Positions 1 through 7,064 of a DNA stretch of 27,990 bases are shown piece by piece. Made by a program: the position numbers and the translations under genes. Under the pieces are notes generated by a model, which was not told the DNA's origin, did no database searches, and was given only the letters and a program-made list of their open reading frames with translations. Each line of letters opens with the position of its first letter. Position 1 is the stretch's first letter. The DNA comes from Oscillospiraceae bacterium (GTDB taxonomy: Bacteria > Bacillota > Clostridia > Oscillospirales > Ruminococcaceae): positions 1 to 27,990 of the forward strand of contig JAEDJF010000009.1 of assembly GCA_016296485.1 (NCBI GenBank), written 5' to 3'.

Positions 1-55
1 CGCGCTTCGGCGTTTACGCCCAAAGAGGCGCGCTGCCAATTGCGCTACACCTCGA
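1..55 (-). repeat. tRNA 5'-half-like direct repeat, copy 1
   Basis: This is a 55-bp exact direct repeat of 239-293 and may continue beyond the window edge. On the minus strand it starts CGAGGTG (acceptor-like), then TA, a D-arm (GCGC, AATTGGCA, GCGC) and CCTCTTTGGG. That is the expected order for the first half of a proline-type tRNA up to the anticodon loop. After this point the pairing breaks down: no complementary anticodon stem, T-arm or matching 3' acceptor strand (CACCTCG) follows. The non-tRNA part instead folds on itself (GGCG-TAAA-CGCC inside GCGCGC/GCGCGC). I see a broken or tRNA-derived sequence, not a functional tRNA. Confidence 0.6.
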
Positions 56-238
56 AATATTTAGTTTATAAAATGAGCTGAAACTTTCGCGCCGCTTTGG
101 TCGCCGGCTCGGCGGAACCGCTTGGTGCTTTGCGAAAGAATGGAACTCCCTCTTGCGGTGCCCAAAAATTTCTACGGCGTTGCGCCTTGAAATTTTTGAC
201 CGCTGTGCCGTAAGCGCCTCGCTTCATCGCCCACAGGG
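56..238. other. 183-bp non-coding spacer between the tRNA-half repeats
   Basis: No reading frame with a ribosome binding site is visible. The first ~25 bp are AT-rich and the rest is GC-rich with several inverted repeats, the largest at 155-203. The sequence has the look of a short interspersed repeat, but only this copy lies in the window. Confidence 0.5.
155..203. repeat. 49-nt long inverted repeat (hairpin/cruciform)
   Basis: Three nested pairings are visible: GCGGT (155-159) with ACCGC (199-203), AAAAATTTC (164-172) with GAAATTTTT (189-197), and GGCG (176-179) with CGCC (183-186), around a 3-nt loop. No T-run follows on either side, so it is not a typical intrinsic terminator. It may be the core of a small repeat element. 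Confidence 0.6.
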
Positions 239-293
239 CGCGCTTCGGCGTTTACGCCCAAAGAGGCGCGCTGCCAATTGCGCTACACCTCGA
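239..293 (-). repeat. tRNA 5'-half-like direct repeat, copy 2 (promoter-proximal)
   Basis: Identical to 1-55. On the minus strand it begins about 19 nt downstream of a consensus -10 box (313-318), the distance expected for a tRNA leader. It contains acceptor strand, D-arm and first half of an anticodon arm resembling tRNA-Pro (TGG or GGG). It then changes into unrelated sequence where the 3' half should begin. The 3' half was searched for down to position 1 and not found. Confidence 0.6.
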
Positions 294-312
294 TTTTGTT
301 CATAGCTTTTCT

Positions 313-341
313 ATTATACATTTATATTCAAGTTTTGTCAA
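313..341 (-). promoter_or_regulatory. perfect consensus sigma-A promoter facing the tRNA-half repeat
   Basis: On the minus strand: TTGACA (341-336), a 17-bp spacer, TATAAT (318-313). All 12 positions match consensus. Transcription would start near 306 and run into the tRNA-like sequence at 293, so this was probably the promoter of a stable RNA gene. Confidence 0.8.
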
Positions 342-408
342 ACTTTTTGATTAAGCGAATTCATACCGTTCAATACTTTATCATAAGTATGAAACGGAGG
401 CGAAAACT

Positions 409-633
409 ATGAATTTGCTCGAGAAACGTGAACAGAAAAGGCTTGCGCTGAAGCGCCGGGAGGAACGGGAAAAGCTGCGCGAAGATATGGAACGCCTTGA
501 AGAGGAGATTCGCCGAAACGAGATACTTTTTAACTTCGCGACGGACGAATATCTCATTGAATCCATAATTTTTGAACACAACGCCCAGGAGGCAAAAATG
601 AACTACCTTTTGAAGCAGGCGCGGGAGATATGA
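409..633 (+). CDS. YaaL-like small protein (DUF2508 family)
   Basis: The protein has 74 residues and a good ribosome binding site (ACGGAGG, about 9 nt before the ATG). The first half is a highly charged Lys/Arg/Glu helix, probably coiled coil (residues 4-40). The C-terminal part, with an Ala-Lys-x3-Leu-x4-Ala-Arg pattern (NYLLKQAREI at the end), resembles the conserved end of DUF2508 proteins such as B. subtilis YaaL. The function of that family is unknown; yaaL usually lies near recR and bofA, which are not here. No signal peptide or membrane segment is seen. It is followed by its own terminator. The family assignment rests on the C-terminal pattern only; the coding call is safer. Confidence 0.75.
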   Translation: MNLLEKREQKRLALKRREEREKLREDMERLEEEIRRNEILFNFATDEYLIESIIFEHNAQEAKMNYLLKQAREI

Positions 634-651
634 ACGCCCAGCTTCGCTTTT

Positions 652-675
652 GAGCCCGAAAGGGCTCGTTTTTTT
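652..675 (+). terminator. intrinsic terminator after the DUF2508-like gene
   Basis: Stem GAGCCC/GGGCTC with a GAAA tetraloop, then G and a run of 7 T. Confidence 0.85.
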
Positions 676-729
676 GAATAATTTTCGCTTCCCGTCAAAA
701 AATAATAAAAAACGACAGGAGTGTTTAAA

Positions 730-903
730 ATGGATAAAAACGACCTTCCGCTGGGCTTCGGCTTCGCGCTGGCGCAAAATACCGACGCGATGAAGGCTTT
801 CGCGAACCTTCCGAAAGCGCAGCAGGAGGATATTGTTCAAAGAGCACGGAACGTATCCTCCAAAAGCGAAATGCAGTCCCTGGTAAACGGACTTTCAAAC
901 TGA
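730..903 (+). CDS. small conserved-looking protein, 57 residues, function unknown
   Basis: A start at 730 is chosen because an AGGAG site (717-721) sits 8 nt before this ATG; a GTG at 721 would overlap that site. The protein is soluble and mostly helical by composition, with an ALAQNTDAMKAFANLP segment and a C-terminal SKSEMQSLVNGL stretch. Small proteins of this pattern (Asn-x2-Ala-Met-x2-Phe ... Ser-Lys-x-Glu-Met) are, to my recollection, common unnamed proteins in Clostridia; I do not know a function. It lies between two strong terminators, so it is probably transcribed on its own. Confidence 0.75.
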   Translation: MDKNDLPLGFGFALAQNTDAMKAFANLPKAQQEDIVQRARNVSSKSEMQSLVNGLSN

Positions 904-908
904 AAAAG

Positions 909-938
909 GCGGTCGGCTTTTAAGCCGACCGCTTTTTT
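909..938 (+). terminator. intrinsic terminator
   Basis: Ten-bp stem GCGGTCGGCT/AGCCGACCGC, 4-nt loop, followed by six T. Confidence 0.9.
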
Positions 939-981
939 GTGCTCAAAAAATCCGTCTTGAGCACGGGGCGCTTTTGAGCAC
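939..981. repeat. cluster of three TTGAGCAC octamers
   Basis: GTGCTCAA at 939-946, TTGAGCAC at 957-964 and TTGAGCAC at 974-981 lie between the terminator and the promoter of the next gene. The same octamer occurs 12 more times within genes in the window. Confidence 0.7.
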
Positions 982-1078
982 GGTCACAGAAAACGGCGAA
1001 AAACCAAATAGCCCTGTGGATTATAAATCCCCGCAGAAAATCAAACGGTAACCGGGCGCATTAAAATTAAAAGAGCTA

Positions 1079-1107
1079 TGGACATTTTGCCCCGCATTTA
1101 GTAAAAT
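1079..1107 (+). promoter_or_regulatory. sigma-A promoter of the HerA-like ATPase gene
   Basis: TGGACA (1079-1084), 17-bp spacer, TAAAAT (1102-1107); each box has one mismatch to consensus. The expected start is near 1114, giving a short leader with a GGGGAG ribosome binding site. Confidence 0.7.
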
Positions 1108-1146
1108 ATATTTCGTAATAGTTCCAAATAGAAAAGGGGAGAGCGT

Positions 1147-2649
1147 ATGCTTAAAGACAATAAAATTTGGATGGCGCACAACGGCGAAAGAATTTTCCTC
1201 GAGCCCTCGATGGCGAACCGCCACGGGCTCATTGCCGGCGCCACCGGAACGGGCAAGACCATCACGCTTAAAGTTATGGCGGAGTCCTTTTCGGACCTCG
1301 GTGTGCCGGTGTTTCTTGCGGACGTAAAGGGCGACCTGAGCGGAATGTGCCAGCCGGGAGTTGACAGCGAAAATATGCAGAAACGCATCGAGCGCTTCGG
1401 CATCGACGGCTTTGAATACAAAAGCTACCCCACCCGTTTCTGGGACGTTTTCGGCGAGGGCGGAATCCCGGTGAGAACCACCGTCAGCGAAATGGGTCCG
1501 CTTCTTCTGGGTCGGCTTCTGGGGCTCAACGAGACCCAGACGGGCGTTTTGAGCATCGTTTTTAGGGTCGCGGACGACGACGGAATGCTTCTCCTCGATA
1601 TGAAGGACCTTCGGAGCATGGTGAACTACGTCGGCGAGCACGCGAAGGAATACACCACAAAGTACGGCAACATCTCCGCCCAGTCCGTCGGCGCTATCCA
1701 GCGCAAGCTCCTCACCCTTGAGGACCAGGGAGCGGAGAGCTTTTTCGGCGAGCCCGCCCTCGACATAACCGACTGGATGAAGCGCGAAAACGGCAAGGGC
1801 GTCATAAACGTGCTCCACTGCGTAAAGCTCATCAACAGCCCGGTTCTTTACAGCACCTTCCTCCTCTGGATGCTCAGCGAGCTCTTTGAGCAGCTTCCGG
1901 AGGCGGGGGACCTTGAAAAACCGAAGATGGTGTTCTTCTTTGATGAGGCGAGCCTTCTTTTCGACGACGCGCCGAAGGCTCTGCTCCAGAAAATTGAGCA
2001 GACCGTGAAGCTCATCCGAAGCAAGGGCGTCGGCGTATATTTCGTGACCCAGAACCCCTCCGATATACCGGATGAGATTCTTGCCCAGCTCGGCAACCGG
2101 GTCCAGCACGCCCTTCGCGCCTATACGCCCAAGGAGCAGAAATCCGTCCGCGCCGCCGCCGAATCCTTCCGTCAGAACCCGGATTTTGACGCCGAGGAGG
2201 TCATCACCCAGCTCGGCACCGGCGAAGCCCTCGTGTCCTTCCTTGACGCCGACGGGCGTCCCCAGGTGGTGCAAAAAGCAAATATCCTTCCGCCCCAGAG
2301 CTTTATGAAGAGCGCGGACGAAAAGGTGAAAGCGGACGTAATCGAAAACGATATTCTCGGAGCCAAATATTCCACCCCGGTGGACAGGGAATCCGCCTAT
2401 GAGCTTCTTGCGAAGCGCGCCGAAAAGGCGGCGGCGGAGGCTGAAAAACAGGAGGCGGAGGAGCAAAAAGCCAAGGAAAAGGCAAGGAAAGAGAAAGAAA
2501 AAGAAAAGGAAAAATCCAAAAAGACTACGACCACGAGGAAAAAGACCTCATACACCGAGCGCGCCGCCAATAAGGCTATGGATACCCTCGGGCGGGAGGT
2601 CGGAAAGAGCCTCTATCGCGGGCTTCTCGGAATCCTTAAAGGAAAATAA
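1147..2649 (+). CDS. HerA/YjgR-type AAA+ ATPase (DUF853 family)
   Basis: A 500-residue P-loop ATPase of the HerA-FtsK superfamily; E. coli YjgR has about the same length. Walker A GATGTGKT is at residues 31-38 and Walker B VFFFDE at about 262-267, followed by the sensor-type segment FVTQNPSDIP and the arginine-containing LGNRVQHALRAYTP. The N-terminal part of the ATPase carries the family's ADVKGDLSG motif. Residues ~415-460 are a Lys/Glu-rich, probably coiled-coil tail. HerA relatives are DNA translocases working with NurA in archaea; the role of the bacterial YjgR group is not established. There is no nuclease partner next door. It is monocistronic: own promoter (1079-1107) and a hairpin after the stop. 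Confidence 0.93.
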   Translation: MLKDNKIWMAHNGERIFLEPSMANRHGLIAGATGTGKTITLKVMAESFSDLGVPVFLADVKGDLSGMCQPGVDSENMQKRIERFGIDGFEYKSYPTRFWDVFGEGGIPVRTTVSEMGPLLLGRLLGLNETQTGVLSIVFRVADDDGMLLLDMKDLRSMVNYVGEHAKEYTTKYGNISAQSVGAIQRKLLTLEDQGAESFFGEPALDITDWMKRENGKGVINVLHCVKLINSPVLYSTFLLWMLSELFEQLPEAGDLEKPKMVFFFDEASLLFDDAPKALLQKIEQTVKLIRSKGVGVYFVTQNPSDIPDEILAQLGNRVQHALRAYTPKEQKSVRAAAESFRQNPDFDAEEVITQLGTGEALVSFLDADGRPQVVQKANILPPQSFMKSADEKVKADVIENDILGAKYSTPVDRESAYELLAKRAEKAAAEAEKQEAEEQKAKEKARKEKEKEKEKSKKTTTTRKKTSYTERAANKAMDTLGREVGKSLYRGLLGILKGK

Positions 2650-2659
2650 TTTGATACAT

Positions 2660-2684
2660 AAGGGGCGGCTTTGCCGCCCCTTTA
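2660..2684 (+). terminator. probable terminator after the HerA-like gene
   Basis: Stem AAGGGGCGGC/GCCGCCCCTT around 3 nt. The T-run is short, so termination may be weak. Confidence 0.65.
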
Positions 2685-2698
2685 TAAATAAAGCGGGA

Positions 2699-2727
2699 TT
2701 GACAAAAGTCCGAAATCGTACTATAAT
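2699..2727 (+). promoter_or_regulatory. perfect consensus promoter of the MarR-MATE operon
   Basis: TTGACA (2699-2704), 17-bp spacer, TATAAT (2722-2727). A promoter this strong before a MarR gene suggests that repression limits output. No clear operator palindrome is seen in the 38-nt leader. Confidence 0.88.
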
Positions 2728-2765
2728 TTTCGGGTACAACTTACAGCAAAGGGGAGAGCGGAGAT

Positions 2766-3224
2766 TTGCAAAGCGATATAAAAAGCCAGTACGCACGGCT
2801 CACTTCAGTAGTGCGTCAGTTAGACGAGCTTTACCGCGAAGCGGCGGAAAAAATGGGACTTTCGGACAGCGCTTCAATGATAATGTACGGGCTTTGCGAA
2901 GCGGCGCGCCCCTGCACCCAGAAGGAGCTCTGCGACAGATGGGGACTCAACAAACAGACGGTCAATTCCGCAGTGAAAAAACTTTCGGAACAGGGAATAC
3001 TGAAAATTACCCCGTCGTCGTACAATTTAAGGGAAAAGCTCATATCTTTTACGGAAAAAGGGGAGCTTTTCGCGTCGAAAACCGTTGCGAAACTAATGGA
3101 AGCGGAGCGGACAGCCTTTGAGAAATTTTCGGAGGAGGAGAGGGAAGCCGCCCTTGCCCTTTCCGAAAAACAGCTTCGTTTTATGAGAGAAGAATTTTCC
3201 AAGCTTGACGGAGAAAATAAATGA
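2766..3224 (+). CDS. MarR family transcriptional regulator
   Basis: 152 residues, a typical MarR length. The winged helix-turn-helix covers about residues 45-105: the segment CTQKELCDRWGLNKQTVNSA is helix-turn-helix and the following SEQGILK and ...KLISFTEKG parts form the wing. A TTG start at 2766 is chosen because GGGGAG (2751-2756) lies 9 nt before it and no ATG occurs in frame until about residue 30. MarR proteins bind palindromic operators as dimers and release DNA on ligand binding. The stop overlaps the start of the MATE gene (ATGA, 3221-3224), the usual arrangement of a MepR/MepA-like local efflux regulator. Expected to repress its own operon; the ligand cannot be read from sequence. 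Confidence 0.95.
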   Translation: MQSDIKSQYARLTSVVRQLDELYREAAEKMGLSDSASMIMYGLCEAARPCTQKELCDRWGLNKQTVNSAVKKLSEQGILKITPSSYNLREKLISFTEKGELFASKTVAKLMEAERTAFEKFSEEEREAALALSEKQLRFMREEFSKLDGENK

Positions 3225-4552
3225 ATATAAAACTTTCGGAACATTTTACCTATAAAAAACTTCTGACCTTCGTTTTCCCCTCGGTGATGATGATGGTCTT
3301 TACGTCGATTTACGGCGTGGTGGACGGCTTTTTCGTCTCGAACTACGTCGGGAAAACGCCCTTTGCGGCACTGAACTTAATATATCCTTTTGTCCAGATA
3401 ATTTCCGCCATCGGCTTTATGATGGGCGCCGGCGGAAGCGCCATCATCGGAAAGACCCTCGGCGAGGGCGACAGCCCGAGGGCGTCGCGGTATTTTTCCC
3501 TTATCGTCTATTCGACCGCGTTTTTCGGAATCCTCTTTTCCGCCGTGGGAATACCCTTCCTTGAGCCAATTTCCATACTGCTCGGGGCGGACGAGGCAAT
3601 GCTCGGCTACTGCGTCGTTTACGGAAGAATACTCCTCATCGGTATGGTCACCTTTATGCTCCAGTGCCTTTTCCAGTCCCTTCTTGTGACGGCGGAAAAG
3701 CCGCACCTGGGCTTTGCGGTGACCGTCGCGGCGGGGGTTACGAATATGTTCCTCGACTGGCTACTTGTGGGCGTTTTGCAGTACGGGCTTGAGGGAGCCG
3801 CATGGGCAACCGTCATAAGCCAGACCGTCGGCGGCGTGATACCGCTCATCTATTTCGCCCTTCCGAACAGTAGCCTTCTGCACCTCGGAAAGACGAAGCT
3901 TGAACTGAAGGTTCTTTTAAAAGCCTGCACCAACGGCTCCTCGGAGCTTGTGAGCAATATTTCCGCCTCCTTCGTCGGAATCCTCTATAACCTCCAGCTT
4001 ATGAAATACGCCGGGGAGGACGGAGTCGCCGCCTACGGCGTAATAATGTACGTGAGCTTTATTTTCGCGGCGATTTTCTTCGGCTACGCCATCGGCGCCG
4101 CTCCGGTCATCAGCTATCACTACGGGGCGAAGAATACCGCCGAGCTTCGGAACCTCTTCAAAAAGAGCGTCACGATTATGTCCGCCGTCGGGATTCTGAT
4201 GACGGTTTTCGCGGAGTTTGCGGCGCTTCCGCTGTCGCGCCTTTTCGTCGGCTACGACGAAAACCTTATGGAAATGACCTGCCGGGGAATGATGATTTTC
4301 TCCTCCGCGTTCCTCATAGCCGGCATAAATATTTTCGGCTCGGCGTTTTTCACGGCGCTCAACAACGGCGCCGTTTCCGCCCTTATTTCTTTCCTCAGGA
4401 CCCTCGTGCTCCAGGCGGTGACGGTTCTCATTATCCCGCTTATCTGGGAGCTGGACGGCGTCTGGTTCGCCGCCGTTGCGGCGGAGGTGCTTTCCTTTGC
4501 CGTGACCGTAATTTTCCTTGCTAAATACAGGAAAAAATACAACTACGCTTAA
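3221..4552 (+). CDS. MATE family efflux transporter (MepA-like)
   Basis: A 443-residue integral membrane protein with about 12 hydrophobic segments, the normal MATE length. The N-terminal part has the family features: FVFPSVMMMVFTSIYGVVDG in helix 1, then FVSNYVG, and GGSAIIGKTLGEGD before helix 3. A related pattern recurs in the second half, as expected for the duplicated MATE fold. MATE proteins export cationic drugs and dyes, or metabolites, in exchange for Na+ or H+. The start overlaps the MarR stop by 4 nt with GGAG upstream, so the two are translationally coupled. A strong terminator follows. Confidence 0.95.
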   Translation: MNIKLSEHFTYKKLLTFVFPSVMMMVFTSIYGVVDGFFVSNYVGKTPFAALNLIYPFVQIISAIGFMMGAGGSAIIGKTLGEGDSPRASRYFSLIVYSTAFFGILFSAVGIPFLEPISILLGADEAMLGYCVVYGRILLIGMVTFMLQCLFQSLLVTAEKPHLGFAVTVAAGVTNMFLDWLLVGVLQYGLEGAAWATVISQTVGGVIPLIYFALPNSSLLHLGKTKLELKVLLKACTNGSSELVSNISASFVGILYNLQLMKYAGEDGVAAYGVIMYVSFIFAAIFFGYAIGAAPVISYHYGAKNTAELRNLFKKSVTIMSAVGILMTVFAEFAALPLSRLFVGYDENLMEMTCRGMMIFSSAFLIAGINIFGSAFFTALNNGAVSALISFLRTLVLQAVTVLIIPLIWELDGVWFAAVAAEVLSFAVTVIFLAKYRKKYNYA

Positions 4553-4564
4553 GCTCAGATTAAA

Positions 4565-4605
4565 ACGCCCCTTGTGCAAAATTGCGCAAGGGGTGTCGCT
4601 TTTTT
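4565..4605 (+). terminator. intrinsic terminator after the MATE gene
   Basis: Long stem (4565-4579 with 4582-4596, centred on CCCCTTG/CAAGGGG), then CGC and six T. Confidence 0.85.
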
Positions 4606-4654
4606 GTGTAAAACGACAAAAATGTGAAACGGAAAAAATAACAGCAAAAATGGT

Positions 4655-4697
4655 GGTACACAGAATAAAAAATATGCTATAATGTAAAAGCTACATT
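4655..4697 (+). promoter_or_regulatory. extended -10 promoter of nrdJ with adjacent inverted repeat
   Basis: TGCTATAAT (4675-4683) is a perfect extended -10; the -35 position (4655-4660, GGTACA) matches only half of consensus. Directly downstream, AATGTA (4681-4686) and TACATT (4692-4697) form an inverted repeat spaced by 5 nt that overlaps the -10 box, a possible operator. It is not a recognisable NrdR box. Confidence 0.65.
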
Positions 4698-4744
4698 TTT
4701 AATTAGCAAACGGAACAGGAAAAAGAAAATGGAGGAGTACCGAA

Positions 4745-7015
4745 ATGTTTACCCAAAACGCGAGAACCGTTCTTGAGAGAAGATATCTTGCCAAGGACGA
4801 AAACGGTAAAGTAGTAGAAACCGTAGAAGAAATGTTCCGCCGCGTTGCCTCTACAATCGCAGCCGCAGACGCTGCTTACGGCAAGGGCGAGGACGAAATA
4901 AAAAGGCTCGAAGACGAGTTTTATGAAATGATGACCGAGTGTGAGTTTATGCCGAACTCTCCGACACTTATGAATGCGGGGCGTCCTCTCGGCCAGCTTT
5001 CCGCCTGCTTCGTGCTTCCTGTCGGCGACAGTATGTCGGACATTTTTGATACTCTCAAATATGCTGCTCTCGTTCACCAGTCCGGCGGCGGCACCGGCTT
5101 TTCCTTCTCAAGACTCCGTCAGGAAGGCTCTATCGTCCGCTCCACCGGCGGCGTAGCTTCCGGTCCCGTGAGTTTTATGAAGGTCTTTAACGCCGCTACC
5201 GAGGCGGTTAAGCAGGGCGGAACGAGACGCGGCGCCAATATGGGTATGCTCCGCATCGACCACCCGGATATTCTCAGGTTCATCGACTGCAAAGAGAACA
5301 ACAACGAAATCAATAACTTCAATATCTCCGTCGCCATTACCGACAAATTCATGGAGGCTGTTGAAAAGGGCGAAAAATATGAACTCATCGCTCCCAACAA
5401 CGGCGAAGTTGTCGGAACCCTTGACGCAAGGGAAGTGTTCGAGAAAATCATCGACGCAGCCTGGAGAAACGGCGAGCCCGGCGTAGTTTTCATCGACGAG
5501 ATGAACCGCTACAACCCGACCCCCGCCCTCGGCGAAATCGAGAGCACCAACCCCTGCGGCGAGCAGCCGCTTCTTCCCTACGAAGCCTGCAACCTCGGAA
5601 GCATCAACCTCAGCCTTTGCGTAACCGAGGAGGATGGAATCCGCTCCATCGACTATGACAAGCTCACCGAAATCGTACATAAAGCGGTGCATTTCCTTGA
5701 CAACGTCATCGACGTCAACCACTATCCGCTTCCCATCATCGACGAGACCACCAAGAGAACCCGTAAAATCGGTCTCGGCATTATGGGCTTCGCCGATATG
5801 CTTCTCAAGCTCGGCGTTCCCTATAACTCCGTCGAAGCGGAGCAGGCGGCAGAGGAGGTTATGAGCCTTATCCAGTCCGAGGGAAGAAAAGCTTCCTGCG
5901 AGCTTGCCGCCGAAAGAGGCGTTTTCCCGGCTTGGAAGGATTCCGTTTTCGGAAAAGAAAATCTTGAAATCCGCAACGCCACCGTCACAACCATCGCCCC
6001 CACCGGAACCATCTCCATTATTGCGGACGCTTCCGGCGGCTGTGAGCCCCTTTTCGCTTACGCTTTCACCAAGAACGTAATGGACGGCGACAAACTTCTC
6101 GTTTGCAACGATATGCTCGTTGAAAAACTCAAGGAGTACGGCGTTTACTCCGAGGAGCTTATGCAGCGCATAGCCGACGAGGGCACCCTTGCCCACATCG
6201 AGGAGATTCCCGAGGAAATAAGACGCGTTTTTGTCTGCGCCCACGACATCAGCCCCGAGTGGCACATTAGAATCCAGGCGGCGTTCCAGAAATACACCGA
6301 CAACGCCGTTTCAAAGACCATCAACTTCCCGAACTCCGCAACAAGAGAGGAAGTCAAAGAGGCGTACCTTCTTGCATATAAACTCAAATGCAAAGGCACC
6401 ACCGTTTACCGCGACGGCTCAAGAGACAGCCAGGTTCTCACCACCGGAAGCGCCAAGAAGGAGGAACCGATTCCGGCTCCGATTCCCGGCGTAATCGTCC
6501 CGAGACCGAGACCCAACCTCACCTGGGGCGCCACCGAAAAGATGAAGATCGGCTGCGGAAGCCTCTTCATCACCGTAAACCGCGACGAGCAGGGCATCTG
6601 CGAAGTCTTTACCAGCACCGGCAAGGGCGGCGGCTGTCCGTCCCAGTCCGAAGCCACCGCGAGACTCGTTTCCATCGCGCTTCGCGCCGGTATTTCCCAG
6701 GACGAGATTCTTGCCCAGCTTAAAGGTATCCGCTGCCCGAGCACCGTCCGTCAGCCCGGTCTTAAATGCACCTCCTGCCCGGACGCTATCGCGAGAACGA
6801 TAGTGAAAATGAGCAAGATGCTTGGCAACGCCGGCGGAATCGTCGTCGAGGAAGAGGAGGAAACCCCGTCAAAAAAAGCTGACGACGGGAAGCCCGTCAG
6901 CAATAAACCCGTAGTAGGTCCCGACGACAAGCTCCATTGTCCCGATTGCGGCAAGCTTCTCCGCCACGAGGGCGGCTGCACCATCTGCGACTGCGGCTTC
7001 AGCCACTGCGGCTAA
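4745..7015 (+). CDS. nrdJ: B12-dependent class II ribonucleoside-diphosphate reductase
   Basis: A 756-residue adenosylcobalamin-dependent reductase that converts ribonucleotides to deoxyribonucleotides without an oxygen-made radical subunit, suiting an anaerobe. The 10-stranded catalytic barrel shows NSPTLMNAG and QLSACFVLP (active-site Cys, residues ~71-97) and NPCGEQPL with the catalytic Asn-Cys-Glu set (~269-276). GTISIIADASGGCEP lies near 420. The C-terminal TSCPD domain (about 598-695, GCGSLFITVNRDEQG ... CTSCPD) is typical of NrdJ. The tail (735-756) is a Cys-rich ribbon (CPDCG ... CTICDCG) that should relay electrons from thioredoxin. The start has GGAGGAG 7-8 nt upstream. No B12 riboswitch or NrdR box is seen. 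Confidence 0.98.
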   Translation: MFTQNARTVLERRYLAKDENGKVVETVEEMFRRVASTIAAADAAYGKGEDEIKRLEDEFYEMMTECEFMPNSPTLMNAGRPLGQLSACFVLPVGDSMSDIFDTLKYAALVHQSGGGTGFSFSRLRQEGSIVRSTGGVASGPVSFMKVFNAATEAVKQGGTRRGANMGMLRIDHPDILRFIDCKENNNEINNFNISVAITDKFMEAVEKGEKYELIAPNNGEVVGTLDAREVFEKIIDAAWRNGEPGVVFIDEMNRYNPTPALGEIESTNPCGEQPLLPYEACNLGSINLSLCVTEEDGIRSIDYDKLTEIVHKAVHFLDNVIDVNHYPLPIIDETTKRTRKIGLGIMGFADMLLKLGVPYNSVEAEQAAEEVMSLIQSEGRKASCELAAERGVFPAWKDSVFGKENLEIRNATVTTIAPTGTISIIADASGGCEPLFAYAFTKNVMDGDKLLVCNDMLVEKLKEYGVYSEELMQRIADEGTLAHIEEIPEEIRRVFVCAHDISPEWHIRIQAAFQKYTDNAVSKTINFPNSATREEVKEAYLLAYKLKCKGTTVYRDGSRDSQVLTTGSAKKEEPIPAPIPGVIVPRPRPNLTWGATEKMKIGCGSLFITVNRDEQGICEVFTSTGKGGGCPSQSEATARLVSIALRAGISQDEILAQLKGIRCPSTVRQPGLKCTSCPDAIARTIVKMSKMLGNAGGIVVEEEEETPSKKADDGKPVSNKPVVGPDDKLHCPDCGKLLRHEGGCTICDCGFSHCG

Positions 7016-7033
7016 TGAATAACAAATAAAAAT

Positions 7034-7064
7034 GCCTCCGGCTAAAAGCCGGAGGCGTTTTTTT
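7034..7064. terminator. shared bidirectional terminator between nrdJ and the clbS-like gene
   Basis: Ten-bp perfect stem GCCTCCGGCT/AGCCGGAGGC with a 3-nt loop, T-run on the right and A-rich flank on the left, so it can stop both converging transcripts. It overlaps the stop codon of the minus-strand gene by 2 nt. Confidence 0.88.

Noticed and set aside
217..293. Full-length tRNA gene on the minus strand
   Set aside because: Acceptor and D-arm are present, but there is no paired anticodon stem, no T-arm (GGTTCGA-type) and no CACCTCG strand to close the acceptor stem.
1021..2466. Long open frame (481 codons) antisense to the HerA-like gene
   Set aside because: It has no ribosome binding site and no recognisable motif, and it mirrors a real gene with clear ATPase motifs. 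Long antisense frames are expected at this GC content.
4606..4744. Cobalamin riboswitch before nrdJ
   Set aside because: The leader is about 60 nt from the predicted start and lacks the B12-box and the long structured core.
5108..6265. Long antisense frame inside nrdJ
   Set aside because: Gly/Val/Asp-rich low-information protein typical of the complement of biased codons; nrdJ on the other strand is certain.
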